From contig NZ_SJPY01000004.1 of NCBI RefSeq assembly GCF_007860185.1, positions 1 through 64,000 of the forward strand: a DNA stretch of 64,000 nucleotides. The letters are read 5' to 3'. Of this stretch, positions 37,173 through 45,470 are shown piece after piece. Made by a program: the position numbers and the translations under genes. A model generated the notes under the pieces. The model did no database searches. It was not told the DNA's origin and saw only the letters and a program-made list of their open reading frames with translations. Every line of letters begins with the position of its first letter. Position 1 is the first letter of the stretch. Origin of the DNA: Novipirellula aureliae. GTDB taxonomy: Bacteria > Planctomycetota > Planctomycetia > Pirellulales > Pirellulaceae.

Positions 37173-38030
37173 GTGAAGCACAAACCAGAATCTGACGAGA
37201 ATTGGGATCTGCTGATTCGTCCGCAAGAATCGTTGCTAACGCTAAAACTTAGGGACGTTTGGCGATACCGCGACCTGCTCTATTTGTTTGTGCGACGTGA
37301 TATCGTTTCGTTTTACAAGCAGACGATTTTGGGACCAATTTGGTTCTTCATTCAGCCTCTAATGACCACGTTGATCTATGTGGTCGTCTTCGGTCAGATC
37401 GCAGGGCTATCAACCGATGGATTGCCGCAACTTCTGTTTTATCTTTGCGGTGTAACCTTTTGGAACTACTTTTCGGAGTGCTTCAGCAAGACGGCGACTG
37501 TTTTTCGCGACAACGCCCATCTGTTCGGTAAAGTCTACTTCCCTAGAATCATTACGCCGCTTTCGATCGTCCTCTCTAATCTGTTCCGCTTTGCAATCCA
37601 ATTCTCGCTTTTTGTTTTGATCGCCGTTTACTACTACTTTCAAGGCAAAGCACAGGTGCAACTCACCATCATGCTGTTTCCCCTGCTCGTAGCAATGATG
37701 GCTTTTTTGGGACTGGGGTTGGGAATGTTGTTTTCGGCGATGACAACCAAGTACCGAGATTTGAGCTACCTGCTTCAATTCGGTATCCAGCTTCTCATGT
37801 ACGCGACTCCTGTAATTTACCCACTTTCGCAAGTCCCCGAGCGGCTAAAGCCGGTACTTGCTTGGAACCCTCTCTCGCCGATTTTTGAAACAGCGAGGCA
37901 TGGATTTCTAGGTGCGGGAGCATTCGCTCCCATGGACTTGGCATATTCGCTCGTCTTTACGCTCGTCGTGTTATTGCTTTCTACAGTCATCTTCAACCGC
38001 GTCGAACGTACTTTTATGGATACGGTTTAA
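37173..38030 (+). CDS. ABC-2 type polysaccharide exporter permease (Wzm-like)
   Basis: The protein (285 residues from the GTG at 37173; TTG at 37143 or an earlier start is possible, and no clear ribosome site is seen) has the TagG/Wzm layout. An N-terminal amphipathic part LKLRDVWRYRDLLYLFVRRD is followed by YKQTILGPIWFFIQPL and six membrane helices, ending with RLKPVLAWNPLSPIFETARH. It forms the channel for an undecaprenyl-linked polysaccharide together with the ATPase encoded next. Its TAA overlaps the ATPase ATG by one base (TAATG). A start 70 residues upstream would include sequence of the relic copy and is unlikely. Confidence 0.88.
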   Translation: MKHKPESDENWDLLIRPQESLLTLKLRDVWRYRDLLYLFVRRDIVSFYKQTILGPIWFFIQPLMTTLIYVVVFGQIAGLSTDGLPQLLFYLCGVTFWNYFSECFSKTATVFRDNAHLFGKVYFPRIITPLSIVLSNLFRFAIQFSLFVLIAVYYYFQGKAQVQLTIMLFPLLVAMMAFLGLGLGMLFSAMTTKYRDLSYLLQFGIQLLMYATPVIYPLSQVPERLKPVLAWNPLSPIFETARHGFLGAGAFAPMDLAYSLVFTLVVLLLSTVIFNRVERTFMDTV

Positions 38031-39364
38031 TGCCAGTTGCAATTCGCTTCGAAAACGTTTCCAAACGATACCGACTTGGTGAGGTCGGTTCAGGGACGAT
38101 CGCAGAGGATCTGAGTCGAGCCTGGGCTAGGCTGCGTGGCAAGCCCGACCCGGTAGCGAAAGTGGGTTCGATGAAGGAGTGTGGATCGATTGACGCTGGC
38201 CCGCAGCTAGCGGACAACACAAAGGGGAAACCCAAAAATTACGTTTGGGCACTCAGCGGCGTCTCTTTTGATGTAGACCAAGGAGAGATCATTGGCATCA
38301 TTGGCAAGAACGGTGCTGGAAAGAGCACGCTCTTAAAGCTTCTTTCGCGTGTGACCGCACCTACAGAAGGTATTATCAAAACGCGTGGAAGGATAGCCAG
38401 TTTGCTTGAAGTCGGCACAGGATTTCATCCTGATTTGACGGGACGAGAAAACGTTTATCTAAACGGTTCCATTCTCGGAATGAATCGGCAAGAGATTTCG
38501 CGACAACTCGATGATATCGTTGATTTTTCCGGGTGCTCGACGTTCATCGACACCCCGGTGAAGCGGTACAGTAGCGGGATGACCGTTCGCCTCGGATTTT
38601 CGGTTGCAGCGCATCTACAATGCGCGGTGCTTGTGGTCGACGAAGTGCTTGCGGTGGGTGATATCGACTTTCAGAAGAAGTGCATATCGAAGCTTGATGA
38701 CGTCCGTCGTAGTGGGCGTACTACGATTTTGGTGAGTCACAACATGTCGCTTGTAAGGAGATTGACGACACGTTGCGTTTTGCTGCGTCAGGGTAAAATT
38801 GGCTGTACGGGGACACCAGACGCCGTGATCAGAGAATATATGCAGACAGCAGACCACCGAGATACGCCGGGGGTTGTTGATTTAGTAGCCCATCCGAATC
38901 GGCTTTCTAAGATGAGACCCGTGATGGAGCGAGTTTCGTTGAAAGACAGCGACGGAAATCTGTGTGACCGATTTCCCCAAAACGAGATTCTTTGCATTGT
39001 TGTCAAATACGATAGTGATTCGATCCCTGACCCCATTGCAGGAGTTGGCTTCATTATCTCCTCAGCCGATGGAGCGACGGTGGGAGGTTTTAACACCTAC
39101 ATGACGACGAATGAGGCCGCTCGGCGAATGCCTCGAAAAGGGGAGGTGATTTTTCGGCTGTGTGAACCCAAGCTGAATCCAGGCCGCTATTTATTGACGG
39201 TCTCAATAGGATCTCACCAGTCCCAGTTGATCGATAAAGTAGAGCACGCTATTGATTTTACGATTGAGGCCGCAGAGATCTACGATACAGGTTATCTATT
39301 GACCGCCGAGGACGGGATCGTGGCCCTCCAGTGTGACGTTGACATTTCGGAATGCGACCAATGA
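38030..39364 (+). CDS. ABC transporter ATPase of polysaccharide export with Wzt-type C-terminal domain
   Basis: The 444-residue protein has an ATPase domain with Walker A GIIGKNGAGKSTLLKL near residue 90, the signature RYSSGM, Walker B VLVVDEVLAVGD and the H-loop LVSHNMSL. Between strand 1 and Walker A there is an extra polar stretch of about 40 residues. After residue 290 follows a beta-rich domain of about 150 residues (VGFIISSADGATVGGFNTYM) like the carbohydrate-binding C-terminal domain of Wzt, which in O-antigen export recognises the modified chain end. The gene overlaps the permease by one base and the next gene by four (ATGA). Confidence 0.92.
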   Translation: MPVAIRFENVSKRYRLGEVGSGTIAEDLSRAWARLRGKPDPVAKVGSMKECGSIDAGPQLADNTKGKPKNYVWALSGVSFDVDQGEIIGIIGKNGAGKSTLLKLLSRVTAPTEGIIKTRGRIASLLEVGTGFHPDLTGRENVYLNGSILGMNRQEISRQLDDIVDFSGCSTFIDTPVKRYSSGMTVRLGFSVAAHLQCAVLVVDEVLAVGDIDFQKKCISKLDDVRRSGRTTILVSHNMSLVRRLTTRCVLLRQGKIGCTGTPDAVIREYMQTADHRDTPGVVDLVAHPNRLSKMRPVMERVSLKDSDGNLCDRFPQNEILCIVVKYDSDSIPDPIAGVGFIISSADGATVGGFNTYMTTNEAARRMPRKGEVIFRLCEPKLNPGRYLLTVSIGSHQSQLIDKVEHAIDFTIEAAEIYDTGYLLTAEDGIVALQCDVDISECDQ

Positions 39365-40542
39365 AAATCGTAAAGCGTATCCTGTCTCGGTTTGCGGGTT
39401 CGATATCTCCGGCACCGAATGAATTATGGCGAGAGCAAAGCTTTCTTGAAAGCATCGCAGAGGGGACCAAGCGAGCGTTTGAGTTTGAGCCTGCTGCGTT
39501 TAAGCAAGCGGTGTCGGCGTTTGTCGATTCTGTTGCAATGGACACCGAACACTCCTTTCGATACTCCCTATCAAACACGAAGTCGAATGCGTACGCCATG
39601 GTGTTCGCGGTTTTAGTCCGTCGCATGATCGGCCGGCTATCCCGACAAGAAAAAGATACTTGGAAAACGGTTTTGGATACCTATCAATGCAAAAACGATG
39701 GGTTATTCAAAGATCCCGTTCTTTCGAATCATCACTTCGACTCTAGCGATTGGTGGGGAGCACGTCATCTGACGCTTCTTGCACTCAATGCGTACGACGC
39801 TATAGACCGTCGGCCGAAATACGAGCTTCGATTTCTGAATGAGTTTATCGACTTCGACGTGTGCGAGGCAGACATTTATGCGATCAACCGCGACGAACAC
39901 TCCGATTTAGATAACAAACTAATGAATGTCGTTTGTGCGATGCAGTATTGTCGCGATCGCCAGGGTGTCACTTCGTTTGACACCACGATAGAGAGCATCA
40001 ATCGGACGCTGCTTGAATGCATCAATCCCGAGACCGGGCTTTGGATCGAATCCCCTTGTGATGATCCCGACTCGCTGTCCCGAGCCGTTCAGTGCGCCTA
40101 CCATTACTATAGCTTCTTGATTTACGACGGAAACAAAATTCCCTATCCTTCTCGTTTGATTGATTCCGTTCTTCGGACACAAAACGTTTATGGCGGTTAT
40201 GCTCCTCGTCGTAATGCCTCGGCATGTGAAGACATTGATTCGTTACATTTGCTTCTCGCTGCCGCCCGTTTAACGGATTATCGTCAGCAGGAAATGACGA
40301 CATCCGTTAAACGTTTTTTCAATTGGGCGATGGCTAACCAGAACGCGGATGGAGGATTTGTTTTTTCGAGACAAACGGCGTTTTGCTATGGGCATGAGCA
40401 GATGGCAACGGAGGAGGACGTTTCTCATCTGTTTGGAACCTGGTTTCGCACACTCTCAATCGCTTTGGCTTCACACTTCCTTTGGCGTGAAGAGGCAACT
40501 TTTGACCTACATGTTTCTCCTGGATACTACTTTTTAGTTTGA
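39361..40542 (+). CDS. Alpha/alpha-toroid-like protein of unknown function in the glycan locus
   Basis: From the ATG at 39361 (overlapping the Wzt stop as ATGA) the product has 393 residues, no signal peptide and no membrane helix. Short repeats such as TQNVYGGYAPRRNASACEDI and ANQNADGGFVFSR, spaced along helical sequence with LSRAVQCAYHYYSFLI, look like the G-G-F/Y turns of prenyltransferase/terpene-cyclase or glycosidase-type alpha/alpha barrels. I cannot assign an activity: no DxDD or clear catalytic pair is conserved. Its position right after the exporter ATPase suggests a role in making or trimming the exported glycan in the cytoplasm. Confidence 0.6.
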   Translation: MKIVKRILSRFAGSISPAPNELWREQSFLESIAEGTKRAFEFEPAAFKQAVSAFVDSVAMDTEHSFRYSLSNTKSNAYAMVFAVLVRRMIGRLSRQEKDTWKTVLDTYQCKNDGLFKDPVLSNHHFDSSDWWGARHLTLLALNAYDAIDRRPKYELRFLNEFIDFDVCEADIYAINRDEHSDLDNKLMNVVCAMQYCRDRQGVTSFDTTIESINRTLLECINPETGLWIESPCDDPDSLSRAVQCAYHYYSFLIYDGNKIPYPSRLIDSVLRTQNVYGGYAPRRNASACEDIDSLHLLLAAARLTDYRQQEMTTSVKRFFNWAMANQNADGGFVFSRQTAFCYGHEQMATEEDVSHLFGTWFRTLSIALASHFLWREEATFDLHVSPGYYFLV

Positions 40543-41168
40543 ATCACGTGCTTAATTCTTTACGAAGCTTTCGGAAATCCCTAAGGTACGCCACACAAGG
40601 TTTGTGGAAGGCGTCCAAAGTCCAGACTCATTTGACGGAGGAGGAGAAGTGGCAGCTTGCAACCTTGGCAGAACGCAAGGGTGGTGTTGTCGTGGAGGTG
40701 GGGTCTTATGTCGGTGCATCCGCTTGTTTTATTGCAGCAGGACTCTCTAGGAGTACGAACGCTCGTAACGCAAAACTGTACTGTGTTGACACATGGAAAA
40801 ATGACGCGATGACCGAGGGTGCTCGCGATACCTTCTCAGACTTCATGACAAACACACAGAAATTTAGCCACCTCATTCAAACCATGCGTGGCAGAAGCAG
40901 CGAAGTCGCCAGCCAGTTTCATCAGGATATCGATATTCTGTTTCTCGATGGAGACCATAGCTATGAGGCCGTGAAGGCAGATTGGTATGCATGGTCTCCC
41001 TTTTTGAAAGAGAATTCGATTGCGATCTTCCATGATTTTGGCTGGGCGACGGGTGTAAAGACGGTTATCGAAGAAGAGGTGAAGAAGGTGGCGAGAGAGG
41101 AACACATCATGCCGAATATGTACTGGGCTGTTATGGAAGGCTCAAAGCAACAGAGTTGCCAATGCTAA
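40539..41168 (+). CDS. Class I SAM-dependent methyltransferase (Methyltransf_24-like)
   Basis: The 209-residue product has VVVEVGSYVGASACFIAAGL (SAM-binding motif I, near residue 50), KLYCVDTWKNDAM, and DIDILFLDGDHSYEAVKADW, the layout of the CmcI/Methyltransf_24 family that includes sugar O-methyltransferases. The start is a TTG that overlaps the TGA of the upstream gene (TTGA). The end overlaps the next gene (ATGCTAA). Its place in the locus suggests methylation of a sugar of the exported polysaccharide. Confidence 0.85.
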   Translation: MNHVLNSLRSFRKSLRYATQGLWKASKVQTHLTEEEKWQLATLAERKGGVVVEVGSYVGASACFIAAGLSRSTNARNAKLYCVDTWKNDAMTEGARDTFSDFMTNTQKFSHLIQTMRGRSSEVASQFHQDIDILFLDGDHSYEAVKADWYAWSPFLKENSIAIFHDFGWATGVKTVIEEEVKKVAREEHIMPNMYWAVMEGSKQQSCQC

Positions 41169-42175
41169 GCATCGCCATTTTGACGGCTAAGAAACCACAG
41201 GATGTCATCCGTGTCTTGCGTTCAATTGAACGCGCGAAAAGTGGCGATTTTGAAATCCTCGTCATCGCGAATGCCAACTTTGATGCGTGGCAAGATTCAG
41301 ACCTGGTATCCAAGTTCCCATCGGTATGCCTTCGAGTCATTGAGGAACCTATCCCAGGGTTGCTTGCGGCTAGGCATCGTGCTGTATCTGAGAGTGAAGG
41401 AGTCGTCGTCTGTTTTCTCGATGATGATGTGACTGTTTCAGAAAGTTGGATGGATTCGTTGCAAAGAAATTTCTCGGATCCGCTTGTCACACTCGTTGGT
41501 GGCCCGAGCAGCCCGAGATACGAATCGGCACCTCCATCCTGGCTGGATTCGTTTTTTGTGCATGAACGGCAGAAACGCTACTGCACCTACATTAGCATCC
41601 TGGACTGCGGTAGCCAAAGGATTGAGATTGATCCAATGTTCATTTGGGGACTTAACCTCGCAATCCGAAAGAGTTATTTGAAAGACATTGGCGGCTTTCA
41701 TCCCGATGGAGTCCCTTGGCATCTGAGGCGTTTTCGAGGAGATGGAGAAACGGGTATCGCATATGCGATGAATGAAAGAATGGAGTTCGGGATTTACGAT
41801 CCCGAAACGGCTGTCGTGCACGAAATCCCCACCACTCGGTTGACAGTGTCCTATTTCAAGCGTCGCGCCTACTTGCAAGGCATATCGGACTCCTATACAC
41901 ACCTTCGAGGCAAAACGTTCGAGAACGCCCCTCAAATACCATTGCCTCGAAATTTATCGCGCCGTGAGCGTCTTAGCTGGGCCTTCAAGAAGGGGTTTGA
42001 GTGCGTCCGCAAGTCGAATGATCTCGTACAACTTGAAACCAAGAGTGCATACAGGAACGGCTATATGTATCACCAATCACAGTATCAAAATGATCCTGAT
42101 GTGCGGGAATGGGTGGTTCGGCCAGACTATTGGAATTATGCTTATCCCCGAAACCTCGAAATCAGCAAAACCTGA
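41162..42175 (+). CDS. Glycosyltransferase family 2
   Basis: From the ATG at 41162 (inside the end of the methyltransferase gene) the product has 337 residues. LSIAILTAKKPQDVIRVLRS opens the GT-A fold, EGVVVCFLDDDVTVSESWM carries the metal-binding DDD near residue 87, and GLNLAIRKSYLKDIGGFHPD and FRGDGETGIAYAM are the acceptor-side motifs of GT2 enzymes. No membrane helix. It adds one sugar of the glycan; donor and acceptor are unknown. Confidence 0.88.
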   Translation: MLSIAILTAKKPQDVIRVLRSIERAKSGDFEILVIANANFDAWQDSDLVSKFPSVCLRVIEEPIPGLLAARHRAVSESEGVVVCFLDDDVTVSESWMDSLQRNFSDPLVTLVGGPSSPRYESAPPSWLDSFFVHERQKRYCTYISILDCGSQRIEIDPMFIWGLNLAIRKSYLKDIGGFHPDGVPWHLRRFRGDGETGIAYAMNERMEFGIYDPETAVVHEIPTTRLTVSYFKRRAYLQGISDSYTHLRGKTFENAPQIPLPRNLSRRERLSWAFKKGFECVRKSNDLVQLETKSAYRNGYMYHQSQYQNDPDVREWVVRPDYWNYAYPRNLEISKT

Positions 42176-42178
42176 CTC

Positions 42179-42616
42179 ATGAGCGTCGAACAAATCAAAC
42201 ATCTTGATCAAACGATCGGTATCATCATCCGGGCAAACTTTCATTCGGATGGGATTGAGTTTTTTACTCCCAGCGTGTTTTCCCAACAACTCGGTTACAT
42301 GAACCGCCCTGCTGGATACACAATCGAGCCGCATGTACATAATCCGGTAGAGCGTGCTGTTGTTTGGACGCAGGAAGTCTTGTTGATCAAATCAGGAAAA
42401 GTTCGTGTCGATTTCTATACCGATGGTCGTCATTACCTTCAAAGCAGAGTCTTGTCAGCCGGTGACGTTATTTTGTTGGCCGCTGGCGGCCACGGTTTCG
42501 AGATGTTAGAGCCGAGTGAAATTATCGAAGTCAAGCAAGGCCCGTACAACGGTGATCAAGACAAGACACGATTTGAACCAGTCCCCGCAGATAAGATTAG
42601 GCTAGGTAATCCGTGA
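42179..42616 (+). CDS. Cupin-fold protein of the glycan locus
   Basis: The 145-residue product has a single cupin core: PAGYTIEPHVHNP with H-x-H-type metal ligands near residue 52, EVLLIKSGKVRVDFYTDGRH and the late LSAGDVILLAAGGHGFEML. Cupins in such loci are often sugar epimerases, isomerases (FdtA/WxcM-like) or binding proteins; I cannot choose. Next in line with the GT2 gene (3 bases after its stop) and overlapping the following gene (GTGA). Confidence 0.75.
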   Translation: MSVEQIKHLDQTIGIIIRANFHSDGIEFFTPSVFSQQLGYMNRPAGYTIEPHVHNPVERAVVWTQEVLLIKSGKVRVDFYTDGRHYLQSRVLSAGDVILLAAGGHGFEMLEPSEIIEVKQGPYNGDQDKTRFEPVPADKIRLGNP

Positions 42617-43500
42617 TAAAGAAACGACTTCGCGACTGGATGCGTGCACAGGTTGAACATGAGCTTGACAAGCATGCTAACGATCAGACTGAGTATCATC
42701 GGGCATCTCCGGCCGTTCAAATCGCTCAGCGGAATCTGGTCGCGACCTGGAAGGCGCAAGCCCAAGCAGGCATAATCCACGCTCTTGACGACGTCGGTTT
42801 TCGGAATTTTTCTCAGTTCGAGGAAGATGGCATCCTGTTGTATTTGATGACGGTATTAGGTAGTCCGAGTCGAACGTTCGTCGATTTGGGAAGTGCTGAT
42901 GGCATCAATAGTAATTGCGCGAACCTTGCGATTAACCATCAGTGGACTGGCCTATTCGTCGATGGGAACGCTGAAAAGATCGAATATGGGAGAAGTTGGT
43001 ATGCCACGCATGGCAACACCTGGATTTATCCACCTAAGTTTGTCTGTTCGATGATTACGCGGGAAAATGTGAATCATTTGATTAAAGAAGCCTCAATGGA
43101 GCGCGACATTGATTTGCTCTCGATTGATATTGATGGCCATGATTATTGGGTTTGGGAAGCCCTTGAGTGCGTGAGGCCTCGTGTTATCATGATTGAGGCC
43201 CATATTGAGTTTGGCCTTCGGAGTATCGTTGTTCCTTACGATAAGGACTATGTTTACCCAGGTAAACATCCTCAGTACCACGGAGCTTCGCCCGTCGCGA
43301 TCACAAAACTGGCAAAGAAGAAAGGCTATCGGCTTATTGGTGCAAATCGATATGGGTTCAACAGCATCTATCTGAGAGACGACGTTGGATTAGAAGAGTT
43401 CCCAGAGGTTTCGGTCGAGTCGACGCTGCAGCATCCGCGAAATCAAGAGCGTCAGAAATTATTCGATGAGATCAGCGATTGGGAATACGTCAATGTCTAG
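42613..43500 (+). CDS. FkbM-like methyltransferase or related protein
   Basis: The 295-residue product starts at a GTG overlapping the cupin stop. The segment TFVDLGSADGINSNCANLAI is a motif-I-like SAM-binding loop, followed by WTGLFVDGNAEKIEYGRS and DIDLLSIDIDGHDYWVWEAL, then RPRVIMIEAHIEFG, the order of motifs in FkbM-type enzymes. The N-terminal 60 residues are charged and helical. It probably methylates a glycan or glycan-linked substrate, but the family contains uncharacterised members without proven activity. Confidence 0.7.
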   Translation: MIKKRLRDWMRAQVEHELDKHANDQTEYHRASPAVQIAQRNLVATWKAQAQAGIIHALDDVGFRNFSQFEEDGILLYLMTVLGSPSRTFVDLGSADGINSNCANLAINHQWTGLFVDGNAEKIEYGRSWYATHGNTWIYPPKFVCSMITRENVNHLIKEASMERDIDLLSIDIDGHDYWVWEALECVRPRVIMIEAHIEFGLRSIVVPYDKDYVYPGKHPQYHGASPVAITKLAKKKGYRLIGANRYGFNSIYLRDDVGLEEFPEVSVESTLQHPRNQERQKLFDEISDWEYVNV

Positions 43501-43527
43501 GTTTTCCTGAGCCGAAGGAATTATTCT

Positions 43528-44310
43528 GTGTCAAATCCGTTTAATGCGTATGGCCGGTACTATGACCTGCTGTACCAAGACAAAGACTATGTAGCGGAGT
43601 CCAACTACATCCGATCGCTTGTGGACCAATTTGCGAAAGATGCGAAAGAAATCCTCGAATTGGGCTGTGGCACCGCGAAGCATGCATGCCTGCTTGCGCA
43701 ATCGGGACTCGACGTCACTGGCATCGAGCGAAGTGACGAAATGCTGGCGGCAGGAAAATCGAGGATAGCCGAATGCAAGGCAACATCAGCACGAGTTCGC
43801 GTGATCAAGGGCGATGCCCGTGACGCCCGTTTGAACCTTCAATTTGATTGCGTTCTGTCGCTGTTTCATGTTGTCAGCTACCAGATCACCAATGCTGACG
43901 TGCTAGCACTATTTCAAACGGCGTATTCGCATCTTGCCGATGGTGGTATCTTCGTTTTCGATGTTTGGTACGGACCTGCCGTTCTGATGCAGAGACCTTC
44001 CACACGGGTCAAGCGAATGGAAAACGTCCATTGTGACGTCCTTCGTATTGCCGAACCCACACTTGATGTGAATCGGAATCGAGTCGATGTGGACTACACG
44101 ATGATTGTGACGGATAAAACGAACGGATGTGTGGAAAGACTCAAGGAAACGCACTCGATGCGATACTTTTTCACTCCGGAACTGGAGCTTATTGCCAATC
44201 GCGTGGGGCTAAACATCATTCATAGCGAACAGTGGATGGACGGCGAAGAACCATCGGCTGACACTTGGGGCGTGACCTTTATAGCCAAAAAAGGCGAATC
44301 AATCTCGTGA
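43528..44310 (+). CDS. Class I SAM-dependent methyltransferase
   Basis: The 260-residue product begins VSNPFNAYGRYYDLLYQDKD (GTG start) and has ILELGCGTAKHACLLAQSGL (motif I, near residue 42), VTGIERSDEMLAAGK and CVLSLFHVVSYQI, a Methyltransf_11/25-type enzyme. Such proteins next to aminotransferases often N-methylate or N,N-dimethylate amino sugars; the DegT-type aminotransferase gene follows with a four-base overlap (GTGA), which makes that role plausible here. Confidence 0.86.
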   Translation: MSNPFNAYGRYYDLLYQDKDYVAESNYIRSLVDQFAKDAKEILELGCGTAKHACLLAQSGLDVTGIERSDEMLAAGKSRIAECKATSARVRVIKGDARDARLNLQFDCVLSLFHVVSYQITNADVLALFQTAYSHLADGGIFVFDVWYGPAVLMQRPSTRVKRMENVHCDVLRIAEPTLDVNRNRVDVDYTMIVTDKTNGCVERLKETHSMRYFFTPELELIANRVGLNIIHSEQWMDGEEPSADTWGVTFIAKKGESIS

Positions 44311-45470
44311 ACCAGACGACTTTCCCTAGCAACCGTATGATCCCCGTTAACACCCCTTTGCTCGATGGTAACGAGAAGCAATACCTTAACGAGTGCATCG
44401 ATTCCGGTTGGATAAGTAGCGAAGGACCATTCGTAAAGAGATTTGAAAACGAGTTTGCCAGAGTGGTCGATCGTAAACATGCAATCGCTTGCGCCAATGG
44501 CAGTGGAGCATTGGATATCGCGGTTGCTGCTGCCGGGATTGGCCAGGGTGATGAAGTCATCATGCCAACATTCACGATCATCTCGCCGGCGGCATCGGTG
44601 GTGCGAGCTGGGGGCGTTCCTGTTCTCGTCGACTCCGACCCGAAGACATGGAACATGGATGTTTCACAGATGGAAGAGAGAATTACGGCAAAGACGAAAG
44701 CGATCATCGTCGTCCATGTCTACGGTTTGCCCGTCGATATGGATAGGGTGCTTGACATTGCCAATCGGTATGGACTCGTTGTCATCGAGGACGCAGCGGA
44801 AATGCACGGCCAGACGGTTCGAGGCCGACCGTGCGGTAGTTTTGGAGCGATCAGCACGTTCAGCTTCTATCCCAACAAGCATATCACCTGTGGCGAAGGT
44901 GGGATGGTTGTAACCGACAACGATACGATCGCTGAAAAATGCCAAGGTCTTCGAAACCTATGCTTCCAGCCTCATCGCCGATTTGTTCACGAAGAACTCG
45001 GTTGGAACTACAGAATGACCAACATGCAAGCTGCGATTGGCCTGGCTCAGCTCCAAAGACTTGATTCGCATGTGGGGCGAAAACGAGAGATCGGCCAGAT
45101 GTATGGAGAGAGATTATCCGCAATTCCCGAATTGGAGCTGCCTTTATCGGAGACCGATTATGCCAAAAACATTTATTGGGTTTTTGGTGTTGTTTTGTCC
45201 GATTCCTTTCAAGGAACAACTCAGCAAGTCGCGGAGTTATTGGGCCAAAAGAAGATCGGCACTCGCCCGTTTTTCTGGCCAATGCACTGGCAACCGGTGT
45301 TTCAGAAGTTGGGGTTGTTTCATGATGAGCACTACCCGGTAGCGGAGCGAATGGCTCGGCAAGGTTTGTATTTGCCAAGCGGGTTGGGGCTAGCCAATTT
45401 GGAAATCGAACATGTCTGCGTTTCACTCAAGGCTATCCTAAATGATCTTACCAAATCTAGGACCAGCTAA
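44307..45470 (+). CDS. DegT/DnrJ/EryC1 family sugar aminotransferase
   Basis: From the GTG at 44307 the product has 387 residues; an ATG at 44337 gives the same core. IPVNTPLLDGNEKQYLNECI, SEGPFVKRFENEFA, ACANGSGALDIAVAA, VIEDAAEMHGQTVRG and SFYPNKHITCGEGGMVVT (PLP lysine) are the conserved blocks of sugar aminotransferases such as perosamine synthase. It would make a 4- or 3-amino sugar nucleotide from a keto-sugar. No dehydratase that makes the keto-sugar is in the locus. Overlaps the next gene by one base (TAATG). Confidence 0.92.
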   Translation: MNQTTFPSNRMIPVNTPLLDGNEKQYLNECIDSGWISSEGPFVKRFENEFARVVDRKHAIACANGSGALDIAVAAAGIGQGDEVIMPTFTIISPAASVVRAGGVPVLVDSDPKTWNMDVSQMEERITAKTKAIIVVHVYGLPVDMDRVLDIANRYGLVVIEDAAEMHGQTVRGRPCGSFGAISTFSFYPNKHITCGEGGMVVTDNDTIAEKCQGLRNLCFQPHRRFVHEELGWNYRMTNMQAAIGLAQLQRLDSHVGRKREIGQMYGERLSAIPELELPLSETDYAKNIYWVFGVVLSDSFQGTTQQVAELLGQKKIGTRPFFWPMHWQPVFQKLGLFHDEHYPVAERMARQGLYLPSGLGLANLEIEHVCVSLKAILNDLTKSRTS

